This document shows positions 8,401-13,968 of a stretch of DNA of 28,863 nt, piece by piece; the stretch's first letter is position 1, and each line of letters starts with the position of its first letter. A program made the position numbers and the translations under genes. Origin of the DNA: an uncultured Prevotellaceae bacterium (GTDB lineage: Bacteria > Bacteroidota > Bacteroidia > Bacteroidales > Bacteroidaceae); contig CALEPV010000042.1 in NCBI GenBank assembly GCA_937910905.1, forward strand, positions 1 through 28,863. Reading direction: 5' to 3'. The notes below the pieces were generated by a model. That model saw nothing but the letters and a program-made list of their open reading frames with translations, made no database searches and was not told the DNA's origin.

Positions 8401-9269
8401 TAGGTGTCCACATGCTCGTAGCTTGCCGTCGGTGTCACAGCCTCTGCTGTGGCAATGGCATCGGGCTCGCCGTCGGTGATGAAGTAGTAGGCCGCACGCG
8501 CATAGTGGTTGATGACATGCGCCCCCCCGCTCCACGATGTGAGGCCGTTGGCATGGAACAGATAGCCCTCGCCCACATTCAGGGTTGCCACTGGCTGCAG
8601 GTCGTCGTAGAGAGTGACATCGCTGAAGGTCTCTGCCATCAGATGCCCTCCATGACCGAAGATACGCACCTGCTGCGGATTGCTGAAGCCCATGCTGCGC
8701 AGCGAGTTGTAGGACAGGTAGTACATACCATCGTCCGTCAGGCTCATCTTAGCCCAGCGGCCAGATGCCAGCACGCTGTGCTCTGCCCATCGTGTCGTAG
8801 CGGCGGCATCGCCGGCAGCGGCACGGCGGCGAGCCCGCTGCGGCTGCTGCTTCTCGCGAGGCACGATGCTAATCTTGCAACTGAGCAGCTTGCGGTAGCG
8901 GCCCTCCTTATATATAATAGGTATAAAGCGGATGTCTATCATGCCGTGCTTGCGGCTCACACCCACGTGGGAGCTGACCTGCAGCGTGTCGGCCAGGCTG
9001 TCGTGGAAGCGCTGTGCCACCAGGCTCTCAGCGGCAGTCAGCTCGCCCCACTCCGGGTAGCTGACCTGCACGGTGTAGTCGTACAGGCGGTAGTCGGTCT
9101 CCAGAGGCACCACTTCGGTATATGTGGGCAGCACGCTGTCAATGTGCAACTCGTTCCAGTCGAGCTGCGTGAATGGCGATTGTGCCGCCACACCGAGCGG
9201 CAGCAACAGGATGGCTGCAAACAGCCACAGCCTCAACCGTCCCCACATGTCCATTATCTTATTTGTCAT
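5448..9269 (-). CDS. porU: Type IX secretion sortase PorU
   Basis: The 1273-residue protein is the T9SS cell-surface sortase, a C25 (gingipain-type) cysteine peptidase that removes C-terminal sorting domains from cargo and links the cargo to the surface. A signal peptide spans about residues 8-29 (LWLFAAILLLPLGVAAQ). The catalytic dyad is visible as His773 in MNYTGHGAT and Cys806 in VTAACDIMPF, spaced as expected for the family. The C-terminus (FDFTGRMLWQ...GSGIYLYRVRV) resembles a retained sorting-like beta domain. Met6 and Met8 are alternative starts. It reads from the FAH gene 10 bp upstream into porV 11 bp downstream. A long plus-strand frame over the same region is a GC-driven shadow. 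Confidence 0.95.
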   Translation of the reverse strand: MTNKIMDMWGRLRLWLFAAILLLPLGVAAQSPFTQLDWNELHIDSVLPTYTEVVPLETDYRLYDYTVQVSYPEWGELTAAESLVAQRFHDSLADTLQVSSHVGVSRKHGMIDIRFIPIIYKEGRYRKLLSCKISIVPREKQQPQRARRRAAAGDAAATTRWAEHSVLASGRWAKMSLTDDGMYYLSYNSLRSMGFSNPQQVRIFGHGGHLMAETFSDVTLYDDLQPVATLNVGEGYLFHANGLTSWSGGAHVINHYARAAYYFITDGEPDAIATAEAVTPTASYEHVDTYKQGVAYDPQEYAWYQGGRQLFESYDYYTANSRSYTLTLPTRAADDRAQLRVAFTAANGTPTTVTPSYNGTQLASFTCASIGDYDAAMQTVKLYNVDAPTSNPRVSIATTSGQHARLNYIELLYTACMQLDESSFTFSHTTGGQPALLSIEYATGQEPQLWRLEEPGLQAEACAGTMRDSTDASGTVHHLYDVWLPADEDEHTYVAFNLNSATSFAQPSYAGAVDNQDLHADSLLDMVIITPASGIFDAQAERLAELHRSLDGLRVKVVRASLIYNEFSSGTPDATAYRHYMKMLYDRAATDDDAPRYLLLFGDCAWDNRMLTQTWLTASPDDYLLCFESENSLSDTQCYVMEEYFGLLDDDEGSDLTNDKTDIGVGRLPVRAVSEAQAQVSKIQLYMEGGQAGAWKNVVSFMGDDGDSNEHLRYADDVAKLVASLYPQLEVRKVMWDAYQRESLSSGNRYPQVEQIISKQMDEGVLMMNYTGHGATYCLSHEMVLRLDDFRDYTSMKPPLWVTAACDIMPFDSQKENIGEVALLNENGAAIAFYGTARTVYATNNLYMNRAFCRAVFGRDSQGRANRLGDAVRISKVMVIEGRTDGLHPANKLHYALLGDPALKLGNYTHRVVLDSINGIALADLGSDYTLKAGSCNRFAGHVEDAEGNEDTTFDGVLSARLYDSPSTITCLNNAQQRNLTPFTFTAYDKVLYNGTDSVSAGRFSVTCPVPVDMSYSNDYGRMVFYAVANDLRQEANGYDQSFKLGGTQSGLNDTAGPDISAWLGDDSFEDGATVGATPYFVATLQDESGINASGSSLGHDLELIVDNNPATTFTLNDYFTNEFGDYSRGTVAYTLPTLEAGEHTLLFRAWDMLNNASTKTLTFNVDPTQKARILNLCATNNPATTYTDFIVSYDRPGSVCHFTLEVFDFTGRMLWQQSVDGSNQNGVYTIGWDLTTGEGRQVGSGIYLYRVRVSCDEAEATSETRKIVINRQ

Positions 9270-9279
9270 TCGTAATTCG

Positions 9280-9939
9280 TCATTTCACATTAAAGCTCAG
9301 CACATGCTCCCCCTCCAGATATCCGTCCAGGTGGTCGTTGATGTGCACCGGCCCTATGCCGGCAGGTGTGCCGGTGAAGATGAGGTCACCCATCTTCAGC
9401 GTGAAGAACTGGCTGATGTAGCTCACCAGATGGTCCACCGTGTGCAGCATGTCGGCTGTGTGGCCGCTCTGCACCGTCTCGCCGTTGATGTCGAGGCGGA
9501 AGTGCAGGTCCTGCAGCGAGTGCTCCAGCGTCTCCTTCAGCACGAAGCGCCCCACCGCTGCCGAACCGTCGAAGCCCTTGCAGAGGTCCCACGGCAGGCC
9601 CTGGCTGCGCAGCTCCTGCTGCATGTCGCGTGCCGTGAAGTCGATGCCCACGGTCACCGCATCGTAGTAGCGGTGTGCGAACCGTTCCGATATGCTGCGT
9701 CCCAGCCGGCATATCCTCACCACCAGCTCCGTCTCGTAGTCGCACCGCGAGGTGAAGTCGGGTATGAAGAACGGCTTGCCGCCTGTGAGCAGCGCAGAGT
9801 CGGCCTTGGTGAACACCACAGGCGGATGCTGCAAGGAGCCATCCTCACCACATGAGGAGCCATCCTCACTATATAATAACGCATTGCCCAACTCTTTATT
9901 GTGCGCAGCGTAGTTCATGCCTATACCAAATATCTTCAT
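9280..9939 (-). CDS. Fumarylacetoacetate hydrolase family protein
   Basis: The 219-residue product, from MKIFGIGMNYAAHNKEL to the end, has the FAH fold core: VVFTKADSALL, then the metal-ligand region DYETELVVRIC, GIDFTARDMQQ, and the C-terminal GDLIFTGTPAGIGPV. Members hydrolyse or decarboxylate small beta-keto acids such as acylpyruvates; the substrate here cannot be told. I chose the ATG at 9939 because the longer frame from 9963 overlaps the -7 box TACCTTTG (9961-9968). A 15-bp direct repeat (9834-9848 and 9855-9869, offset 21) creates a seven-residue in-frame duplication EDGSSCG near the N-terminus. It is the first gene of the operon with porU, porV and ispF. Confidence 0.92.
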   Translation of the reverse strand: MKIFGIGMNYAAHNKELGNALLYSEDGSSCGEDGSLQHPPVVFTKADSALLTGGKPFFIPDFTSRCDYETELVVRICRLGRSISERFAHRYYDAVTVGIDFTARDMQQELRSQGLPWDLCKGFDGSAAVGRFVLKETLEHSLQDLHFRLDINGETVQSGHTADMLHTVDHLVSYISQFFTLKMGDLIFTGTPAGIGPVHINDHLDGYLEGEHVLSFNVK

Positions 9940-9960
9940 CGCCTCTGTTTTTGTGCGGCA

Positions 9961-9968
9961 CAAAGGTA
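9961..9968 (-). promoter_or_regulatory. -7 promoter box of the FAH-porU-porV-ispF operon
   Basis: On the minus strand this reads TACCTTTG, a full TAnnTTTG match. The transcription start would be around 9955, about 15 nt before the ATG at 9939, so the leader is very short. No clean -33 TTTG is seen at the usual distance. Confidence 0.6.
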
Positions 9969-9998
9969 ATACTATTTCGTGTGATAACAGCCAAGAAA

Positions 9999-10032
9999 GA
10001 GGGCGAGACTTCTGTGTTGACGTCTCGCCCTC
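9999..10032 (-). terminator. Intrinsic terminator of the small membrane protein gene
   Basis: GAGGGCGAGAC (9999-10009) pairs perfectly with GTCTCGCCCTC (10022-10032), an 11-bp stem with a 12-nt loop. On the minus strand it is followed by TTTCTT. It separates the gene at 10083-10262 from the FAH promoter. Confidence 0.75.
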
Positions 10033-10082
10033 AGCATGTAGCGCACTGCCTACGTGTCGGCGTGCGGGTTTGGGGACAGGGA

Positions 10083-10262
10083 TTACTCCTCGACTGTGGA
10101 GCGTCCTGCGATAGCGTGGTACACGGTCTTGATTATCCTATAGCCCAGCCAGAACACAAACAGGAACGCAGCCAGGGCGATGCCCAGAGCCTTGAGTGCA
10201 GTCACTTCGGTGCCGAAGCCGCTGATGAGGAATCCCATGAATCCGCTTTTGAATGATGACAT
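10083..10262 (-). CDS. Small single-pass membrane protein, unknown function
   Basis: A 59-residue frame begins MSSFKSGFMGFLISGFG and ends GRSTVEE. One hydrophobic segment spans about residues 26-42 (LGIALAAFLFVFWLGY) and is followed by basic residues RIIK, suggesting an inner-membrane anchor with a cytoplasmic C-terminus. It has its own -7 box (TAACTTTG on the minus strand, 10300-10307) and a perfect terminator downstream (9999-10032), so it looks like a monocistronic real gene. It is divergent from the AraC-type gene at 10494. I do not recognise a family. Confidence 0.7.
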   Translation of the reverse strand: MSSFKSGFMGFLISGFGTEVTALKALGIALAAFLFVFWLGYRIIKTVYHAIAGRSTVEE

Positions 10263-10299
10263 AACACAAATTGTATTGAGGGTTAAACATTTGCGTTGG

Positions 10300-10307
10300 C
10301 AAAGTTA
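10300..10307 (-). promoter_or_regulatory. -7 promoter box of the small membrane protein gene
   Basis: The minus strand reads TAACTTTG, a TAnnTTTG match 38 bp before the ATG at 10262. A -33 element is not obvious. Confidence 0.5.
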
Positions 10308-10350
10308 CGCAAATGGGATTGTCCGGATGAAGTGGCAGGCTCACCTGCAT

Positions 10351-10432
10351 GCGTCATTCCGTAGATTAGCAGAGGTCAAATCGTCAATGCCAGGCGTTCA
10401 AAGCGTAAATTCAGAGCGTCATTGCGTAAATT
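10351..10432. promoter_or_regulatory. Direct repeats upstream of the AraC-type gene (candidate binding sites)
   Basis: GCGTCATTCCGTAGATT (10351-10367), GCGTTCAAAGCGTAAATT (10394-10411) and GCGTCATTGCGTAAATT (10416-10432) are similar and in the same orientation. Their spacing is about 43 and 22 bp, which is multiples of two helical turns. A weaker copy may lie at 10373-10389, which would give even 21-22 bp spacing. AraC-family proteins typically bind direct repeats of this spacing, so these may be sites for the adjacent regulator. Confidence 0.45.
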
Positions 10433-10440
10433 GAAGCACC

Positions 10441-10469
10441 TTGACACAGCCGCAGGCCTGCGCTGTCAA
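10441..10469. promoter_or_regulatory. Palindrome overlapping the AraC-type gene promoter (candidate operator)
   Basis: TTGACA (10441-10446) and TGTCAA (10464-10469) flank the self-complementary centre GCAGGCCTGC. The 29-bp palindrome is imperfect by small insertions. It covers the expected -33 region of the promoter whose -7 box is at 10480-10487, so a bound protein would affect transcription. Confidence 0.45.
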
Positions 10470-10479
10470 TGATTCTCCG

Positions 10480-10487
10480 TACTTTTG
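10480..10487 (+). promoter_or_regulatory. -7 promoter box of the AraC-type gene
   Basis: TACTTTTG matches TAnnTTTG and lies only 6 nt before the ATG at 10494. The mRNA would therefore be leaderless or nearly so. Confidence 0.55.
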
Positions 10488-10493
10488 CACCGC

Positions 10494-11531
10494 ATGAATA
10501 TCTCAGCATTTCTCATAGGTGCGGCCACTGCATTCTTCACCATCTTTGCCCTGCACATACTCTGCTGGCGCAAACGCCGTACTCGCTTCCAGACTGTAGT
10601 GGGCATCATCATGGCGGTATGGGCCGTATGGTGTGCCAAGGATATGGTGACCACATTCCCCGACATGTACTGTGACAGCGTGCTGCGATGGATTTTCATC
10701 GCAGACGCATGGTCGGCACTCACATACACAGTATTCATCATGGAGGTGGTGCATCCGGGGTGGGTCACGTGGCGCAGACTTGCGCTACAGGCTCTGCCCT
10801 TTGCCCTCTTCACTGCTGCCTATGCCATCTGGCCACGCATTGAGGTCATCTACGCCTATGCCATATTCCTCTGGTTCTACGCCTGGACGGTGGTCATTGT
10901 GGGCTATGTAAGGATGACACACTACTTGCGCTACGTGTGCCGCGAGTTCTCGAACATCGACAACATCGACGCATCGTGGCTTAAGCCCATATTCCTGTTC
11001 GCCGTGATAGGACAGCTGGCGTGGCTGTTCACATCGTTCTACTCCGCCGTGCTGATAGACATTTTATATTATGTATGCATCATAGCCTTGTGGCTGCTGG
11101 TGCTGCACTACAGCTGGGATTTCCAGCCGATAGAGCTTCAGCGGATTGAGGAGAGCGAGGTGGATAGCGACAGCCAGCAGGAAGCAGCAGTCCCGCACAT
11201 AGCTCCCGGACGGCTGGAGCAGGTGGTGGAGTCGCAGCAGCTGTACCTGCATCCCGACCTCACGCTGCAGGAGCTGGCCGTAGTCCTCGGCACCAACCGC
11301 ACCTACGTAAGCAACTACCTAAGCCACGTGCTGGGCGTGACGTTCTACGACTACATCAACCAGCTGCGCATCGAGCGGCACGCCATACCGCTCATCACGG
11401 ACCATCCGGAGTACACATTCGAGTACGTGGCACGCCAGAGCGGTTTCTCATCCATTTCCACATTCCGCCGTGCGTTTGCCAAGAACACGGGCAAAACGCC
11501 CAGCCAATACGCTGCATCGCTCCCTCAATAG
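10494..11531 (+). CDS. Membrane-anchored AraC-family transcriptional regulator
   Basis: The 345-residue protein has an N-terminal half with about six or seven hydrophobic segments (e.g. FLIGAATAFFTIFALHIL near residue 5, VVIVGYV near 140, LLYYVCIIALWLLVLHY-type sequence near 195) and a cytoplasmic C-terminal AraC DNA-binding domain from about residue 245. The domain shows two helix-turn-helix motifs, LTLQELAVVLGTNRTYVSNYL and FEYVARQSGFSSISTFRRAF, followed by GKTPSQYA. This layout, common in Bacteroidetes, suggests a membrane sensor that binds DNA directly. I chose the ATG at 10494; the upstream TTG at 10485 overlaps the promoter box. The direct repeats and palindrome upstream suggest autoregulation. 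The signal sensed is unknown. Confidence 0.9.
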   Translation: MNISAFLIGAATAFFTIFALHILCWRKRRTRFQTVVGIIMAVWAVWCAKDMVTTFPDMYCDSVLRWIFIADAWSALTYTVFIMEVVHPGWVTWRRLALQALPFALFTAAYAIWPRIEVIYAYAIFLWFYAWTVVIVGYVRMTHYLRYVCREFSNIDNIDASWLKPIFLFAVIGQLAWLFTSFYSAVLIDILYYVCIIALWLLVLHYSWDFQPIELQRIEESEVDSDSQQEAAVPHIAPGRLEQVVESQQLYLHPDLTLQELAVVLGTNRTYVSNYLSHVLGVTFYDYINQLRIERHAIPLITDHPEYTFEYVARQSGFSSISTFRRAFAKNTGKTPSQYAASLPQ

Positions 11532-11539
11532 GCACGCAA

Positions 11540-11589
11540 GACTAAAATCACAAGTGTGATTTTTGTAAACCACACTTGTGATTTTAGTC
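11540..11589. terminator. Long perfect inverted repeat, probable bidirectional terminator
   Basis: GACTAAAATCACAAGTGTG (11540-11558) is perfectly inverted at 11571-11589 with a 12-nt loop. Each arm is itself nearly palindromic (AATCACA-AG-TGTGATT), and the left small hairpin is followed by TTTTTG. It starts 8 bp after the AraC-type gene stop. It fits a terminator, though the long stem lacks a T-run after its 3' arm. Confidence 0.6.
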
Positions 11590-11660
11590 GTGCTCCGCGA
11601 TGAAGAAGCCATTATACCGCGATGTAAAGGGTGTTGCAGCGTGATTAAGTGATGGTTAAA

Positions 11661-11854
11661 CCCAAATCGGTCATTAGACCAACTATTCGTTATAATATCG
11701 CCTATTATAAGTCTATTCATGCCATATCAGCATTTCTTTCGGCATCTTGTCCACATCCCTGTCTTGACGTAGCCCGCTACGCCTTCGCCAGTGATGCAGC
11801 CAATCTGCTCGAAACAAATACCAATCTGACATAAATCCTAATGACCGATTTGGG
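11661..11854. mobile_element. MITE, complete copy 2 (194 bp), inserted at the cdaA stop codon
   Basis: The ends are CCCAAATCGGTCATTAG (11661-11677) and CTAATGACCGATTTGGG (11838-11854), with TTAAA target duplications at 11656-11660 and 11855-11859. The internal sequence matches copy 1 (3536-3729) in opposite orientation without a visible difference. The duplicated TTAAA contains the TAA stop of cdaA (minus strand, 11855-11857), so insertion left the reading frame end intact. Confidence 0.9.
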
Positions 11855-12625
11855 TTAAATGCTGTCCTCAGTGAGGATGCGCTCCAAGTCCTCGGCGCTG
11901 ATGCGCAACTGGAACGAGCCTCGGAAGGCTACGGAGATATTACCCGTCTCCTCGCTCACCACGATGGCAATGGCATCGGTCTCCTGCGAGATGCCGAGGG
12001 CAGCACGGTGGCGCAGACCCAATTCCTTGGGCAGATCCATGTCGTGAGCCACAGGCAGAATGCAGCCTGCGGCAGTGATGCGCTTGCGCGAGATAATCAT
12101 ACCGCCGTCGTGCAAGGGCGAATTCTTGAAGAAGATGTTTTCAATGAGGCGCTGCGAGATGCGCGCATCAACGAGCTCGCCCGTATGGATGAAGTCGTTC
12201 AGGGGCAGGTTGCGCTGCACCACTATGAGTGCGCCTACCTTCTGCTTGGACATGCTGATGCAGGCCATAACGATGGGCAGGATGTCCTCGCGCGACGACT
12301 TCTTCTGCCGTTCCTTGCCGCTGAACAGGCGTAGCAGTGACTGCACACGCTGATGAGTGCCCAGGTTAGAGAGGAAATGACGGATGTCGTCCTGAAACAA
12401 TATGAGCAGCGCTATGGCTCCGACACTTACCACGCGGTCCAGTATCGTGCCCAGCAGCCGCATCTCCAGTACCTGCGACACGAAGAGCCACAGCACAATG
12501 AATATCAGCACACCGAAGAAGATATTCAGCGAACGCGACTCCTTCATCAGGCGGTAGCTGTAGTAGAGCAGTATCGCCACCAGTAGGATGTCTATTACAT
12601 CTATAAGGCCAAAAGAGAAGAACAT
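11855..12625 (-). CDS. cdaA: Diadenylate cyclase CdaA (c-di-AMP synthase)
   Basis: The 256-residue membrane protein makes c-di-AMP from two ATP. Three hydrophobic segments occupy about residues 5-21, 35-50 and 60-77. The DAC (DisA_N) domain follows from about residue 95 with the catalytic DGG (173-175, in LHDGGMII) and RHR (205-207, in RHRAALG). The start overlaps the folP end by 25 bp, and folP-cdaA pairing is common in Bacteroidetes, so it is the last gene of the Sel1-folP-cdaA operon. The last codon and stop (ATT TAA) abut a MITE. Confidence 0.95.
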   Translation of the reverse strand: MFFSFGLIDVIDILLVAILLYYSYRLMKESRSLNIFFGVLIFIVLWLFVSQVLEMRLLGTILDRVVSVGAIALLILFQDDIRHFLSNLGTHQRVQSLLRLFSGKERQKKSSREDILPIVMACISMSKQKVGALIVVQRNLPLNDFIHTGELVDARISQRLIENIFFKNSPLHDGGMIISRKRITAAGCILPVAHDMDLPKELGLRHRAALGISQETDAIAIVVSEETGNISVAFRGSFQLRISAEDLERILTEDSI

Positions 12626-13410
12626 AGCTTAACAGTTTGTCGTGCTGCCCACACATCGTGCACACGCAGTATGTTGGCACCTGCCAGCAGCGCCTGGGTG
12701 TTCAGCACAGTAGTGCCATTGAGAGCATCGGCCGAAGTGCACTCCAGCAGTTTATATATCATTGATTTGCGCGATACGCCCACAAGCAGCGGAGCTTCCA
12801 GCTCTGCGAAGTCCGCCAGGCGGCGCAGCAGCTCGTAGTTCTGCTCCAGCGTCTTGCCGAAACCGAAGCCTAGATCCACTATCACATCGGCAACTCCTGC
12901 CAGCCGCAGCGTGTCGAGCTGGCGGGCCAGCCACAGCAGCACGTCCTCCACAGGCGTGGCGGATGCTGCGATGTCCTCGCTGTGGGTCAGCACATACGGC
13001 ACCTGCAGGTCGGCCACAGTTGCGAACATGCTGCTGTCCAGCGCTCCGCCACCTATGTCGTTGACGATGTCCACGCCGTAGTTCCTGACGCACTTGGCTG
13101 CCACATCGGCGCGAAAAGTGTCCACGCTGACTATCACCTCTGGATAGCGGCTGCGCAGCAGCGTCAGCGCCTTGTCCAGCCGCTGCATCTCCTCGTAGGC
13201 AGTAGCGGGTGTGCTGCCTGGGCGCGTGCTGCAGGCTCCGACATCGATGATGTCGGCACCCTCGCTGAGCATTGTGTCGATGCGGCGCAGTATCTCCTCG
13301 TCGGTAGTAGTGCGGCTGCTGGAGTAGAACGAGTCGGGGGTGATGTTCAGAATGCCCATCACCAGCGGCTGATGCAGGTTACGGAGCTGGCCTCGGAGCT
13401 TGATGGTCAT
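12601..13410 (-). CDS. folP: Dihydropteroate synthase
   Basis: The 269-residue enzyme joins p-aminobenzoate to the dihydropterin pyrophosphate in folate synthesis. Family motifs are in order: MGILNITPDSFY near residue 15, GADIIDVGACSTRPG near 50, VSVDTFRADVA near 93, VNDIGGG near 112, DLGFGFGKT near 175, VGVSRKSMI near 210, and RVHDV near the end. The ATG at 13410 is chosen because the longer frame runs through the upstream Sel1 gene. That ATG overlaps the Sel1 stop as ATGA, which suggests coupled translation. Confidence 0.95.
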   Translation of the reverse strand: MTIKLRGQLRNLHQPLVMGILNITPDSFYSSSRTTTDEEILRRIDTMLSEGADIIDVGACSTRPGSTPATAYEEMQRLDKALTLLRSRYPEVIVSVDTFRADVAAKCVRNYGVDIVNDIGGGALDSSMFATVADLQVPYVLTHSEDIAASATPVEDVLLWLARQLDTLRLAGVADVIVDLGFGFGKTLEQNYELLRRLADFAELEAPLLVGVSRKSMIYKLLECTSADALNGTTVLNTQALLAGANILRVHDVWAARQTVKLCSSLLAL

Positions 13411-13880
13411 CGTCTTCCAATTAGATTCAGTATACGTACAGCGTCCTCGTCGCCCTCGCCAGCCTTCTTGCGCAGCTTCTCCAGCACCTTGTCGCCTCCC
13501 TTGGGGTTGTTCACCGCCTTCAGCAGCAGCTGTTTGGCCCGTGCTTCGTCCTTGGCCACACCCTTGCCCTTCAGGTAGCACTTACCCAGCTGATACTGCG
13601 ACTTCGCATGGTTCTGCGCAGCACCCTTGGCATACCACTGGGCTGCCTTGGCGTTGTCCTCGGCCACGCCCTTGCCCTTGTCGTAGCACCAGCCGAGCCA
13701 GTACTGCGCTTTCTTGTGTCCCTTGCGGGCCGCAGCCTCCAGCTTGGGCACCGCCTGAGTGTACTGCTCGGCGTCCAGCAGCTGCTTGGCTTGCTGATAT
13801 AAGGTTTCGGCATTCTGTGCGTTCAGAGTCACGGCCACTGTCATAAGCAATGTGGTAAGGAGCAGACGGATGGTTTGCAT
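13407..13880 (-). CDS. Secreted Sel1-like repeat (SLR/TPR) protein
   Basis: The 157-residue product starts with a signal peptide (MQTIRLLLTTLLMTVAVTLNA), so it is probably periplasmic. It then has a TPR-like opening (AETLYQQAKQLLDAEQYTQAVPKL) and about two and a half Sel1 repeats, with AQYWLGWCYDKGKGVAEDNAKA and SQYQLGKCYLKGKGVAKDEARA as the clearest. SLR proteins are adaptors for protein-protein contacts. It is the first gene of the operon with folP and cdaA, with a -7 box (TACCTTTG, minus strand) at 13911-13918. The ATG at 13880 is preferred to the longer frame from 13994 because it gives the signal peptide and lies after the promoter. Confidence 0.88.
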   Translation of the reverse strand: MQTIRLLLTTLLMTVAVTLNAQNAETLYQQAKQLLDAEQYTQAVPKLEAAARKGHKKAQYWLGWCYDKGKGVAEDNAKAAQWYAKGAAQNHAKSQYQLGKCYLKGKGVAKDEARAKQLLLKAVNNPKGGDKVLEKLRKKAGEGDEDAVRILNLIGRR

Positions 13881-13910
13881 AGTTGTGTAGTATTTTACCT
13901 TTAATCGCGA

Positions 13911-13918
13911 CAAAGGTA
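13911..13918 (-). promoter_or_regulatory. -7 promoter box of the Sel1-folP-cdaA operon
   Basis: The minus strand reads TACCTTTG, about 30 bp before the ATG at 13880. The divergent murF box TACCTTTG begins only 14 bp away at 13932, so the two promoters overlap. Confidence 0.6.
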
Positions 13919-13931
13919 GTGATTTTTGATG

Positions 13932-13939
13932 TACCTTTG
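13932..13939 (+). promoter_or_regulatory. -7 promoter box of murF
   Basis: TACCTTTG matches TAnnTTTG fully. The start of transcription would be near 13945, which leaves about 24 nt before the ATG at 13969 and almost none before the alternative ATG at 13948. Confidence 0.6.
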
Positions 13940-13968
13940 CGCGAAACATGATTAAAAGTGTAACCGAC

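Noticed and set aside
8061..9275. 404-residue plus-strand frame over the porU N-terminus
   Set aside because: Same cause: shadow of porU with low-complexity Gln/His/Val composition and no recognisable family.
11649..11834. Frame of about 58 residues conserved between two loci (also at 3556-3732)
   Set aside because: The conservation is that of the MITE DNA itself; there is no start context, no family and no third-position bias to support a protein.
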